Positions 41,243 to 49,569 of a DNA stretch of 64,000 bases are shown in pieces (within the stretch, counting starts at the first letter, position 1; each line of letters starts with the position of its first letter). This DNA comes from Fumia xinanensis. Its GTDB lineage: Bacteria; Bacillota; Clostridia; Oscillospirales; Ruminococcaceae. The stretch covers positions 806,001-870,000 of the forward strand of contig NZ_JACRSV010000001.1 of assembly GCF_014384905.1 (NCBI RefSeq), in the 5' to 3' direction. The notes beneath the pieces were generated by a model that was given only the letters and a program-made list of their open reading frames with translations, did not search any database and was not told the origin of the DNA. A program made the translations under genes and the position numbers.

Positions 41243-41498
41243 GCTTTTGCATCTCCTGTTCCATCAGGTCGTAGACCTCGTCGGGTATCTTGCAGCTAAA
41301 ACTGCGCTCGATCCGGCGGGATTTTCTCGCCTTTTTCAGGCATTCGAGAGAAGGGCAGACATAGGCGCCGCGTCCCGCCTTCTTGCCGGTAAGGTCCAGC
41401 GAAATTTCGCCCTCCTTGGATTTTACAACCCGTGTAAGCTCCCGCTTGTCTTTCATTTCGCCGCAGCCTGCACACATACGCAGTGGGACACGTTTCAT
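41235..41498 (-). CDS. rnpM: RnpM (YlxR), RNase P modulator
   Basis: 87 residues from the ATG at 41498. Signature VPLRMCAGCGEMKDKREL, GRGAYVCPSLECLKKARK with four Cys in two pairs. The family binds RNase P RNA and modulates tRNA maturation. An ATG four codons upstream lies right at the Shine-Dalgarno sequence and is less likely. Confidence 0.92.
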   Translation of the reverse strand: MKRVPLRMCAGCGEMKDKRELTRVVKSKEGEISLDLTGKKAGRGAYVCPSLECLKKARKSRRIERSFSCKIPDEVYDLMEQEMQKHE

Positions 41499-41567
41499 CC
41501 TAGAGATCATTCCTTTCTTGGGAGTTGTATTTTGTGAGGCGAGCAGCGCCCCGCAAGGTACAAAACC

Positions 41568-41599
41568 AAAAGTTTGAAAGACTTTTCCTTCAAACTTTT
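41568..41599 (-). terminator. Hairpin between nusA and rnpM
   Basis: AAAAGTTTGAA / TTCAAACTTTT with a 10-base loop, and T-rich sequence follows on the minus strand. Position after nusA suggests an internal NusA-dependent attenuator. Confidence 0.65.
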
Positions 41600-41608
41600 C
41601 CCTCCCTT

Positions 41609-42721
41609 TTACTCGGTTATTTCTTCCGCTTCCAATGAAACGGGTTCTTCAGGTAAATCAGTGAACAGGGGGTCTTCTTCGTCTGCTTCGCTTTCAGAGC
41701 GGATATCGATTTTGTAGCCGGTCAGTTTGGCTGCCAGTTTTGCGTTCTGGCCCCGGTTTCCAATGGCCAAGGACAGCTGGTTGTCAGGAACGATAACTCT
41801 GCAGATTTTTTCCTGAGGGTCCAGGATGCTCACTGAAATGACGGTAGCAGGGGAAAGAGCTTCCTTAATAAACTCCGCTTCGTCTTCGTGCCATTTGACA
41901 ATGTCGATCTTTTCCCCTTTCAGCTCATCGACGATTGCTGAAATTCGGCTTCCCTTGGGACCAATGCAGGCACCGATGGGGTCCACGTCGGTGTTTTTGC
42001 TCCAGACTGCGATTTTGGTGCGGGAACCCGCCTCACGGGAGATCGCTTTCACTTCAATGATGCCGTCAAAAATTTCAGGAACTTCCAGTTCAAACAGGCG
42101 CTTTACCAAATCTTTATGCGTCCGAGAAATTTTTAATGAACAGCGTTTTTCCAGGTTTACAACATCGACAACGTAAACTTTGATTCGGTCGCCTTCCCGC
42201 AGATTGTCATCCGGCAGCTGCTCGTTTTTGAAGAGAAGAATTTCATTTTTGTCAATTTCCACTGTGGCGTTACCAGTAGCAGGTTCCACTTTTTGTACAG
42301 TGGCGGTGACGACTTCATAGACCTTGTTCTGGAATTGCTCCAGCATCTGGGAACGTTCCGCCTCACGGATTCCCTGCCGGATGACATGCTTAGCGGTCTG
42401 AGCGGCGATACGGCCGAACTGCTTGGGATCCAGCTTGATTTCCACCGGCATGCCCACCTTGGCCCGCTTGCTGTATTTGAGGGCTTCATCCAGTGTAATC
42501 TCGGTTTCCGGCTCTTCGACCTCGTCCACCACATTTTTGACGATGGATACGCCGAATTTCCGGGTATCAGGGTCGATGACAACATTGACGTTTTCAGTGA
42601 CCTGGTAGTCTCGCTTGACAGCGATGACAATAGCATTTTTTATTTTTTCGATGAGGTAATCCGCTTCGATGCCTTTTTCGGTCTCCAAAAGCTCCAGCGC
42701 GTCAAAAAACTCGTTATTCAT
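41609..42721 (-). CDS. nusA: Transcription termination/antitermination factor NusA
   Basis: 370 residues. N-terminal RNA polymerase-binding domain, S1 domain near 135-200 (GDRIKVYVVDVV), KH1 with GACIGPKGSRI near 250, KH2 with LAIGNRGQNAKLAAKLTG near 325. The short acidic tail without the extra C-terminal repeats is normal for Firmicutes. Starts three bases after rimP, RBS GGAGG. Confidence 0.97.
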   Translation of the reverse strand: MNNEFFDALELLETEKGIEADYLIEKIKNAIVIAVKRDYQVTENVNVVIDPDTRKFGVSIVKNVVDEVEEPETEITLDEALKYSKRAKVGMPVEIKLDPKQFGRIAAQTAKHVIRQGIREAERSQMLEQFQNKVYEVVTATVQKVEPATGNATVEIDKNEILLFKNEQLPDDNLREGDRIKVYVVDVVNLEKRCSLKISRTHKDLVKRLFELEVPEIFDGIIEVKAISREAGSRTKIAVWSKNTDVDPIGACIGPKGSRISAIVDELKGEKIDIVKWHEDEAEFIKEALSPATVISVSILDPQEKICRVIVPDNQLSLAIGNRGQNAKLAAKLTGYKIDIRSESEADEEDPLFTDLPEEPVSLEAEEITE

Positions 42722-42724
42722 TTT

Positions 42725-43204
42725 CTATTTTCCTCCAAAATCAATTTCTAAATACTGCCGCACAAACCGGAGCTCTGAAAGCTTCCACTCGTGTTCCTGA
42801 CCATCGGGGTCGACGGCAACAATGCTTTTGCCCTTATATTCTTTCAGCGTGCATACTGGCTCTTTGCTGCCGTTAAGGGCAGTGAAAAGGCCGACAGTCA
42901 CAGGCTTTCCAACATTCTGTTCAAAGTGAAAATCCCGTGTCAGGTCCCGTTCTAAGCCGGCAGACCACACTTCTAAGTAATAGCTTACATCAATGGGGTC
43001 CACCTCGTCCAGAATGGGGTCGATTCGGCGGGAAACCGCTTCGCAGGAATCAATATCCACGCCACCCTCTTTGTCGATGACAATGCGCAGAAAATAGCTG
43101 GCACCTTCCTTGTCGAACCGGACATCCCACAGCTTTAGCCCCAGCTCATCGGTGATGGGTTTTGCCAAGTTCCAGACCGTTTCAATGATCTGACTTTTAT
43201 TCAC
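42725..43204 (-). CDS. rimP: Ribosome maturation factor RimP
   Basis: 159 residues: LGLKLWDVRFDKEGASYFLR, VDIDSCEAVSRRIDPILDE, YYLEVWSAGLERDL. It assists 30S assembly. First gene of the operon, preceded by a structured leader and a good promoter. Confidence 0.95.
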   Translation of the reverse strand: MNKSQIIETVWNLAKPITDELGLKLWDVRFDKEGASYFLRIVIDKEGGVDIDSCEAVSRRIDPILDEVDPIDVSYYLEVWSAGLERDLTRDFHFEQNVGKPVTVGLFTALNGSKEPVCTLKEYKGKSIVAVDPDGQEHEWKLSELRFVRQYLEIDFGGK

Positions 43205-43260
43205 AGAGTGCTCACACCTTTCAAACGTGACGTTAGGCTAAAATTTCGCCCAACATAAAC

Positions 43261-43288
43261 GAAAGACCGGGATGACTCCCAGCCTTTC
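43261..43288 (-). promoter_or_regulatory. Leader hairpin of the rimP-nusA operon
   Basis: GAAAGRCYGGGA-type stem: GAAAGGCTGGGA pairs with TCCCGGTCTTTC around GTCA on the minus strand, 57 bases before the rimP start. Possibly a NusA-responsive leader; no T run follows. Confidence 0.6.
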
Positions 43289-43316
43289 TATCATACTTAT
43301 ATTATTAACTGTAAAT

Positions 43317-43345
43317 AGTATATCACGATTGATTCAAAAAATCAA
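43317..43345 (-). promoter_or_regulatory. Promoter of the rimP-nusA-infB operon
   Basis: Minus strand TTGATT (43340-43345), 17 bases, TATACT (43317-43322). Confidence 0.8.
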
Positions 43346-43386
43346 GGAATTTTATGACAAATTTATGTTGTTTTAGAGTAGTATTT

Positions 43387-43569
43387 TTAGAAAGAAGGCC
43401 TTTGTTTCCGTCCGAATCGGCCCAATATGGGACGTCGAACCCGAACTACAACTTTTTTTGACTGTTGGCATCCTTCACAAATAGAGGGGTACTTGGACTC
43501 TATCACCTGGTTTTCCGTTAAATTGGCATGCTCTATTTTATTAAAACAGTCCAAACAGTACTCCGCCAC
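43387..43569 (-). CDS. Small zinc-ribbon-like protein
   Basis: 60 residues from a GTG at 43569 with GAGGTG six bases upstream. CLDCFNKI and CEGCQQSK give two CxxC pairs, then a basic tail RVRRPILGRFGRKQRP. Starts 18 bases after the RHH stop and is probably coexpressed. An ATG at 43632 in the same frame lies inside the RHH gene and lacks an RBS. No known family. Confidence 0.7.
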   Translation of the reverse strand: MAEYCLDCFNKIEHANLTENQVIESKYPSICEGCQQSKKVVVRVRRPILGRFGRKQRPSF

Positions 43570-43586
43570 AACATTCACCTCTTTTG

Positions 43587-43769
43587 CTAATCTTTCCAAT
43601 GGTTTACATGATCCAATGCAAAGGTAATACATTGATTGAGCAATTCATTTCTGCTGATTCCAATGTCGCTGGCGAGGTAGTCTACTTTATTGAGCAAATC
43701 CATATCGATCCGCATAGAAATCACGTCCTTTTCGACTTTTTGTGGTTTTTTCGGAACAAAATTTGCCAT
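43587..43769 (-). CDS. Ribbon-helix-helix (CopG-like) regulator
   Basis: 60 residues from the ATG at 43769 (GGGAGGT). KDVISMRIDMDLLNKVDYLA then GISRNELLNQCITFALDHV is an RHH pattern. First gene of a two-gene unit with the zinc protein. Target unknown; autoregulation is likely. Confidence 0.85.
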   Translation of the reverse strand: MANFVPKKPQKVEKDVISMRIDMDLLNKVDYLASDIGISRNELLNQCITFALDHVNHWKD

Positions 43770-43796
43770 GTCGCAAACCTCCCAGAGATGATCCAA

Positions 43797-44069
43797 TTAC
43801 GGCGAAAACCGCAGAAATAAGTCATTTTTACCATATGAACTGATGTAGTTATTATATTATAAAATATCCTGTAATAATATATTTGAGATTATATTTCAAC
43901 TTGTATATGATATTTGAATACGAAAATAACATACAAATTCTTACACTAGACCTTAATTTTCTATAGTATACTGCAATAGAGCAGGAATTTTTTGTCGAAA
44001 CATGCGTTTAAGATGACGAATACTGTCGAAATCATCAAATTATTCAGAAAATAGCGAAAGTATGACAAA
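43797..44069. other. AT-rich intergenic region
   Basis: About 270 bases of very AT-rich sequence between the RHH unit and the terminator of the sugar transporter. No gene or clear promoter pair is seen apart from a scattering of TATAAT-like words. Confidence 0.5.
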
Positions 44070-44110
44070 ACCCCCTTTCTGCCGCAATGCTCAAACGGCA
44101 GAAAGAGGGT
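44070..44110 (-). terminator. Terminator of the minus-strand sugar transporter
   Basis: ACCCTCTTTCTGCCG / CGGCAGAAAGGGGGT on the minus strand, 11-base loop, then TTTTG. 55 bases after the permease stop. Confidence 0.93.
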
Positions 44111-44164
44111 CTTGCCAACTCTATGCTTAAAAGGTAGGAAAACGCTTGGTGAAGGGAAGAAACG

Positions 44165-45160
44165 CTATGCCGCTTCTTTGGTGTCCAGCCGTTTTTGCAG
44201 CAGAACCGAAACAATGATGATAAGGCCTTTGACCGCTCCCACCAGGAAGGGGGGGACTCCCATCAAGGTCATCATATTGTTGATGATGCCGATGGTCAAG
44301 GTGCCAAACACTGTGCCGACGATGCGGCCGCGGCCACCGGACATGCTGGTACCGCCAATGACCACGGCAGCGATAGCGTCCATTTCATAGGAGGAGCCGG
44401 AGTTTGCTGAATTGATGCTCCCCAACCGGGAAGCCTCAACCAAGGAAGCTAGGGCGACGAGAATTCCCGAAACCATAAAGGCGATGATTTTAACGGTGCG
44501 GATGTTGATGCCGGAGAGTTTTGTCGCTTTTTCGTTGCTGCCCACGGCGTAGATATGGCGACCGGCTGAAGTATGGCTCGTGAAGAGAGAAACAGCCACG
44601 CTCAAAATCAGCCAAATGATAATCGGCAGGGGAATGACGCCAAAAAGGTTGTAGTTAGCGATATTTGTAAAGGCTTTTGCTCTGTCGCCGGCAGCGACTA
44701 AGCCTGCGCCTTTAAAAAGCTGCTGCGCGACCGACCGATAGATGGTCATGGTGCCCAGAGTCACGATGAAGGCGGGAATATTGAACCGAGCCACCAGGAA
44801 GCCGGTGCAGGAACCCAAAATCACGCCAACGATGACGGCGGTGAGGATGGTCAGCAGGATGCTCTGGGTGGCGTTGAACACTGTCAGGGCGATGAGGCCG
44901 GTAATAGCAAGCTGAGAACCCACCGAAAGATCGATGCCGCCCACAATGATGACAAGCGTCATGCCCAAGGACACGATGCCGATGATGGAATTATTGCGCA
45001 GAACGCCAATCAGGTTGCTGGGCTTTAAAAAGGTCTGCCCACGAAAGATTGCCGCCAAAATAAACAGCACGATGAAGGCGATAATAGCGGTGTTGTTGCT
45101 GATAAATTTCTTCCAATCGAATTTAGACGGCGCTTTGACCGCTTCCATTTTATTGCTCAT
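44165..45160 (-). CDS. CUT2 sugar ABC transporter permease (RbsC-like)
   Basis: 331 residues from the ATG at 45160 (GACGGAGG). Eight to ten hydrophobic helices, with GIDLSVGSQLAITGLIAL near residue 75, AVGSNEKATKLSGIN near 210 and AAVVIGGTSMSGGRG near 260, which are RbsC/AraH motifs. It forms the membrane channel with the ATPase encoded upstream. Ligand unknown; see the binding protein. Confidence 0.94.
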   Translation of the reverse strand: MSNKMEAVKAPSKFDWKKFISNNTAIIAFIVLFILAAIFRGQTFLKPSNLIGVLRNNSIIGIVSLGMTLVIIVGGIDLSVGSQLAITGLIALTVFNATQSILLTILTAVIVGVILGSCTGFLVARFNIPAFIVTLGTMTIYRSVAQQLFKGAGLVAAGDRAKAFTNIANYNLFGVIPLPIIIWLILSVAVSLFTSHTSAGRHIYAVGSNEKATKLSGINIRTVKIIAFMVSGILVALASLVEASRLGSINSANSGSSYEMDAIAAVVIGGTSMSGGRGRIVGTVFGTLTIGIINNMMTLMGVPPFLVGAVKGLIIIVSVLLQKRLDTKEAA

Positions 45161-45219
45161 AATTGATTCCTCCGTCTCCAACCCTGGAAGGGGAGAGCCC
45201 TTTCCCTGTATTTTGTCTG

Positions 45220-46773
45220 TTAGGCTGTTTGCGTTTCATCGGAAAGCGTTCCGCCGGTTGCAAGTACCATGATTTTTTCCTCAGTGGCTTCGGAACGGCT
45301 CAGTTCCCTGCGGATTTCGCCCTCACACATGACGTAGATTCGGTCGCAGACCCGTAGGATCTCCTGAGCCTCGCTGGAGAGGACGACAACGCTGACACCC
45401 TGCTTTGAAAGCTCCATGAGGATGCTGTAGATTTCCAATTTCGCGCCTACGTCGACGCCCTGGGTGGGGTTGTCGAGAATGATGATCTGGGGCAGGGAGC
45501 CCAAGGCCTTAGCGAGAACCGCTTTCTGCTGATTGCCGCCAGACAGGCTCAGAATAGAGTTATTGATGTCACTGACCTTGATATTCAGTGCATTGACGTA
45601 ATACTCGTTGGACTGTCGCTCTTTTTTCCGGCTGATGAACAGAAAATTCCGGAGCTTTTCGAGGATGGGGAGGGACATGTTGTGGGAGACTGAAAGGTCT
45701 TTGACGATGCCGTTTTCCTTTCGGTTCCGGGGAACGTAAGAGATTCCCAAACGGTGGGCTTTTCGTGTGGAATGGATTTTGACTTCTTTTCCATTTAATA
45801 GGATCTTTCCGCCGTATTTTGGATTGCAGCCGAAGATAGTTGCAAACAGCTCGCTTCGCCCGTCGCCCAAAAGTCCGGTAACTCCTAAAATTTCGCCTTT
45901 ATGTAAAGTCAGATTGATGTCATGAAATTCGTTTTCTCTGCTGAGATTTTTAGTCTCCAGCAGGACGCCGCCCAATTCCCTCTGGACGTAAAGGTCGTCG
46001 TAAGAGAGCTCCTTGCCGACCATGTGTTTTGCAAGGTCGTTTTCAGAAATTTTCTCTTGGCCGCTGTTGTCGATTGATCCGCTGGCCACCACGCGGCCGT
46101 CCCGCATGACGGTATATGCGTCACAGATTTCGATTACTTCGTTTAGTTTGTGAGAGATGAAGATGAAACTGACGCCCTTTTCCTTTAAAGAGCGCATAAT
46201 GGTGAAGATGTGTTCGATTTCCACATCGGTCAAAGACGCGGTGGGTTCGTCCATGATGATGACCCGTGCGTTTTTCATCAAAGCCCGTGCAATTTCCACC
46301 ACTTGCTTATAGGAGGCGTTCAAATCCCGGACCATGGTGTGAGGGCTTAAGTTTACCTGCATCAAGCTGAGAATTTCCGCAGCTTTTTTTGCCATTTCCT
46401 TCCGGCCGACAACGATGCCGTGTTTGATCTCACAGCCGAGGAAAAGGTTTTCATAGATATTCATGTCGTTGACAAGGGTGAGTTCCTGATGGATGAAGGC
46501 GATTCCCTGTTCCGCCGCCATATGGGGGGAGGTGATGGTGATTTCTTCGCCGTGGATGAAAACTCTTCCGCCGTCCCGCGGGAGCACTCCGCCTAAAATG
46601 TTCATCAAGGTGGTCTTTCCCGTGCCGTTTTCCCCCAGAAGCGCATGGATCGACCCTTTTTTCAGCGTAAAATCTACTCCGTGGAGCACCTGGTTGCGGT
46701 CAAAGGACTTCTCAATGCCCTTCATCTCGACAACCGGGGTTACGTCTTTTAGCAGGTTTGTCTGCTCTGTCAC
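45220..46773 (-). CDS. CUT2 sugar ABC transporter, double ATPase (RbsA-like)
   Basis: 517 residues from the GTG at 46773 (AAAGGAG). Two nucleotide-binding halves: Walker A GENGTGKTTL near residue 50 and LDNPTQGVDVG as the second Walker B; the first Walker B is VIIMDEPTASL, and the second signature LSGGNQQKAVLA. The second half lacks a standard Walker A (GLLGDGRSEL), as normal for RbsA. It powers import by the neighbouring permease. Confidence 0.95.
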   Translation of the reverse strand: MTEQTNLLKDVTPVVEMKGIEKSFDRNQVLHGVDFTLKKGSIHALLGENGTGKTTLMNILGGVLPRDGGRVFIHGEEITITSPHMAAEQGIAFIHQELTLVNDMNIYENLFLGCEIKHGIVVGRKEMAKKAAEILSLMQVNLSPHTMVRDLNASYKQVVEIARALMKNARVIIMDEPTASLTDVEIEHIFTIMRSLKEKGVSFIFISHKLNEVIEICDAYTVMRDGRVVASGSIDNSGQEKISENDLAKHMVGKELSYDDLYVQRELGGVLLETKNLSRENEFHDINLTLHKGEILGVTGLLGDGRSELFATIFGCNPKYGGKILLNGKEVKIHSTRKAHRLGISYVPRNRKENGIVKDLSVSHNMSLPILEKLRNFLFISRKKERQSNEYYVNALNIKVSDINNSILSLSGGNQQKAVLAKALGSLPQIIILDNPTQGVDVGAKLEIYSILMELSKQGVSVVVLSSEAQEILRVCDRIYVMCEGEIRRELSRSEATEEKIMVLATGGTLSDETQTA

Positions 46774-46875
46774 AGGAATCAACTCCTTTTTACGGATTTC
46801 CGATCGGCGGAAAAGTTCCCCCGCCCCGGCGGGCGGGGGACTTCGCCGCTCAGCAGGGGTGCCCCTGCTTTCATT

Positions 46876-47898
46876 TTAGTACGGGGAATTTGCGTCGAGA
46901 ACGGTGCTCACGTTGTCCTTGGTGACGATGGTCGGAGGAATGATGTTATCTTTAGCGACATCATTGCCGTCCACGATGTCCTTTGCCGCTTGAATAGCGT
47001 CTTTGATCATGCTGGGGCTGTAAGTAGCGGTGAAGAGTTCGATGCCTTCGGCCTCGTCGATCTTCTGGAAGTAGGTCTGGCTTCCGCCCGCGCCGGACAG
47101 GTATTTAATGTCTGTGCGGCCGGCGTCGTTGATAGCTTGGAGGATGCCGAGAGAAGACTCGTCATCGATGGAGAAGATGGCATCCAGCTTTTCGTTTGCA
47201 ACCAAAACGTCGGTGGCGGTTTTCAGGCCGGACTGCTGAGTGAAGTCATCCGCGGTAAAGTCGACCAATTTAATGTTGGGATAGGATTTCGCCATTTCGG
47301 CTTTGAAGGCATCGACGCGCTCGGTGCTGACGGAGCCGGAACTGGGGACATTGAGGACTGCAATGGTGCCCTCACCGCCCAATTTTTCGCCCATGAGCTT
47401 GGCGCTCTCAGTGCCGATGCCGGGATTGTCGCCGGCCAGGTAGGCGGTATAATCTCCGGTCACTTTACGGTCGAAGACAACGAGTGGGATGTTGGCATCC
47501 ATAATTTTCTGCGCAGCTACTGATACTTCGTCAGTGTGAGGCAGCAAAACAATTGCGGAAGCGCCCAAATCGATCATCTCTTCAATTTGGTTAGCCTGGT
47601 CATTGACGTTGGCAGAAGTGACCAGTTTGTAGCCGGTGCCTTCCTCTAAACCCATTTCTTTGCATTTTTGTTCTGCAAAGTAAGCGATACCGGCCATCCA
47701 ACCGTGTTCGGCAGCAGGAACAACGATTGCAATGGGGCCATCAGGATTTGCAGTGGTGTTGTTGCCTTCAGGGGCGCTTGCGCTGCTCTGGGAATCAGAG
47801 GGGCTCGCATCAGAAGAAGAACCGCCGTTGTCGCCGCAGGATGTCAGAGACATGGTCACCATGACCGCGGCAAGCATTGCACATAAAACCTTTTTCAT
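46876..47898 (-). CDS. Sugar-binding lipoprotein of the minus-strand CUT2 transporter
   Basis: 340 residues from the ATG at 47898 (TTAGGAGGATT). Signal peptide with lipobox SLTSC (Cys21), then a Ser-rich linker and a periplasmic-binding-protein type I fold: GPIAIVVPAAEHGWMAGIAY, ASAIVLLPHTDEV, VVFDRKVTG, LAGDNPGIGTESAKLM. Asp/Arg in FDRKV and DN are sugar contacts in RbsB-like proteins. The exact sugar is unknown. First gene of the operon, ~420 bases after its likely promoter. Confidence 0.94.
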   Translation of the reverse strand: MKKVLCAMLAAVMVTMSLTSCGDNGGSSSDASPSDSQSSASAPEGNNTTANPDGPIAIVVPAAEHGWMAGIAYFAEQKCKEMGLEEGTGYKLVTSANVNDQANQIEEMIDLGASAIVLLPHTDEVSVAAQKIMDANIPLVVFDRKVTGDYTAYLAGDNPGIGTESAKLMGEKLGGEGTIAVLNVPSSGSVSTERVDAFKAEMAKSYPNIKLVDFTADDFTQQSGLKTATDVLVANEKLDAIFSIDDESSLGILQAINDAGRTDIKYLSGAGGSQTYFQKIDEAEGIELFTATYSPSMIKDAIQAAKDIVDGNDVAKDNIIPPTIVTKDNVSTVLDANSPY

Positions 47899-47945
47899 AA
47901 TAATCCTCCTAAAAGAAATATTAGCCTGAAATGGATCTGACGATG

Positions 47946-47962
47946 AAGAGAATGGTTCTCTT
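47946..47962. promoter_or_regulatory. Palindrome AAGAGAA-TGG-TTCTCTT
   Basis: Perfect seven-base arms 48 bases before the binding-protein start, in the transporter leader. A second palindrome with the same GAAC/GTTC flavour, GAACCGGTTC, lies at 48034-48043. Candidate operator or regulatory RNA element. Confidence 0.55.
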
Positions 47963-48033
47963 TTCAGAAAGCGGAACAGAATTTTGAAAACCACTGGGGG
48001 ATGGTTCTGACTGTGGGCAACAATAGCAGAACG

Positions 48034-48043
48034 GAACCGGTTC
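48034..48043. promoter_or_regulatory. Palindrome GAACCGGTTC
   Basis: Perfect 10-base palindrome in the leader of the minus-strand transporter. It does not fit the GAAC-N4-GTTC LexA box, as the gap is only two bases. Confidence 0.45.
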
Positions 48044-48291
48044 TCAATAGCATCAGAATCCATAACATACGAAAATGAAGCCGTTTGAAAATGAAAGAGC
48101 CTGCTTATACCTATAATATATCGGACAATGGATGAAAAAAGCACTACTTTATATAAGGAAGAGAATGTTTGTTGGCATAAAGGTAATGGTTATCAGCAAT
48201 CGTTTTTGATTTTTCTTAATTTTTCTATTTCCATATGAAAAAACAATTTTAAAATGTAAAATAGAAACAGCACCCTTCAAATTTCAATTAA

Positions 48292-48350
48292 TTGCGCAAA
48301 TTTTTCTGCATCTCTATATCTATTTTGCACCAAAACAGATAGAATGTCAA
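48292..48350 (-). promoter_or_regulatory. Promoter and operator of the minus-strand transporter
   Basis: Minus strand TTGACA (48345-48350), 17 bases, CAAAAT (48322-48327). The box TTGCGCAA (48292-48299) lies just downstream of the -10. The same box type occurs at three other promoters of the locus, so it is a likely binding site of the LacI-type regulator at 56454. Confidence 0.7.
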
Positions 48351-48505
48351 TATTTTTTGTGTGATTTGCGGTAAGAATTTTAAAAACTGCCAATCCTTCA
48401 AAATTGTTTTTAATAGATAGATGGCAAAAAAGCCCATGGCAACGGACTTTTTTGTATTTTTACATTTTTACATGAAAAAAATCTATACAATTTTCATAAA
48501 AGTTG
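48351..48505. other. AT-rich core between divergent transporter promoters
   Basis: About 155 bases between the two divergent promoters without a gene. Contains a short inverted repeat GCCCATGGC-like stretch near 48432-48441 and long A/T runs. Confidence 0.4.
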
Positions 48506-48578
48506 TTGACATTGGAGTTTTTTAGTGGTAATGTATAGGTGAAAAGAAAATTACGTAAAATTTACTAAACTGAATTCA
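48506..48578 (+). promoter_or_regulatory. Promoter P1 and operators of the plus-strand transporter operon
   Basis: TTGACA (48506-48511), 17 bases, TAATGT (48529-48534). Box 1 TTACGTAA (48551-48558) starts 22 bases after the start of the -10, and box 2 TGAATTCA (48571-48578) 20 bases after box 1. The same three elements with identical spacing are found at 53389-53461. Confidence 0.85.
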
Positions 48579-48716
48579 AGTGAATTTTTCCTCAAATTAT
48601 TTTCTTGACGATTCAGGTAAAAAAAGCCAGTATAGTGAGCAGTCAGAAAAATATAGAAAAATATTTTGCCGGCTGCGGGCGGGTAAGACCCCGTTGAAGA
48701 AAGGAGCGTACATATC

Positions 48717-49526
48717 ATGAAAGTCGGTTATATGACCAATGCATTTGGCCCGCTGGTTGGACACGGAAACGGTGTGGTTGGCCCTAAGGATGTCCGCTAT
48801 GTGACCATGTGCGATATGGAAGAGGCCATTAAGGCAATTGCGTCAAAGGGATACAATTCGGTTGAAATCTTTGATGGCAATTTGGATGATTACAAAGACG
48901 ATCCCGATAAGTTATCAAACCTGTTGAAAAAATACGGCGTTACCCTGATGGGTGTTTATATCGGTGCCAGCTACATATATAAGGAAGTTCTTGACGATGA
49001 GCTTTTCCGCATCGAGAACACCTGCGAATTGGCCTCCAAATTGGGCGCCAAACACATCGTTTTGGGCGGCGGCGCTGTCCGAGCGGCTGGCATCAAGGAT
49101 TCTGATTACGCTTTCCTGGCCACCGGGCTAGACAAAGCGGCTGAGATTGTCAAAAAATATGGAATGACTCCCAGTTATCATCCGCATCTGGGCTGTATCG
49201 TTCAGAGCCCTGAGCAGATCGACAAACTGTTCTCGCTTACTGATATTGCTTTCTGCCCGGATATTGCCCATCTGGTAGCGGGCGGCGGAGATGCTCTTGA
49301 GTTGATCCAGAAATACTACGACCGGATCAAATACGTTCATCTTAAAGACCTGAGAAACGGCGAGTTTGTTCCTCTGGGCACTGGCGAAATCGATTTGGAA
49401 GCCATCATTTCCTTCCTGAAGAGCAGAGGCTACAGCGGAGACTGGCTGGTGGAAATCGACGGGTATTCGGGTGATCCATGCGAAGCATGCGAGACATCCT
49501 ATAAATATCTGCAAGGCAAATTATAA
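48717..49526 (+). CDS. Sugar isomerase/epimerase (xylose isomerase-like TIM barrel)
   Basis: 269 residues. IolE/IolH-like fold with strands FDGNLD, AKHIVLGGGAVRAAGI, YHPHLGCIVQ, FCPDIAHLVAGG, KYVHLKDLRNG and LVEIDGYSGDP. The Glu/Asp/His metal-binding residues of the family are present (YHPH, DIAHL, HLKD, VEID). It could dehydrate or epimerise an inositol or keto-sugar. It is the first gene of the transporter operon, so its substrate is probably what the transporter brings in. Confidence 0.88.
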   Translation: MKVGYMTNAFGPLVGHGNGVVGPKDVRYVTMCDMEEAIKAIASKGYNSVEIFDGNLDDYKDDPDKLSNLLKKYGVTLMGVYIGASYIYKEVLDDELFRIENTCELASKLGAKHIVLGGGAVRAAGIKDSDYAFLATGLDKAAEIVKKYGMTPSYHPHLGCIVQSPEQIDKLFSLTDIAFCPDIAHLVAGGGDALELIQKYYDRIKYVHLKDLRNGEFVPLGTGEIDLEAIISFLKSRGYSGDWLVEIDGYSGDPCEACETSYKYLQGKL

Positions 49527-49569
49527 TTGAACGGCGCCTTGTAAATTCAAAATAGGGGGAGAAAGAACA

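Noticed and set aside
48034..48043. GAACCGGTTC as a LexA box
   Set aside because: The half-sites are two bases apart rather than four, and the gene is a sugar transporter; it does not fit the SOS consensus.
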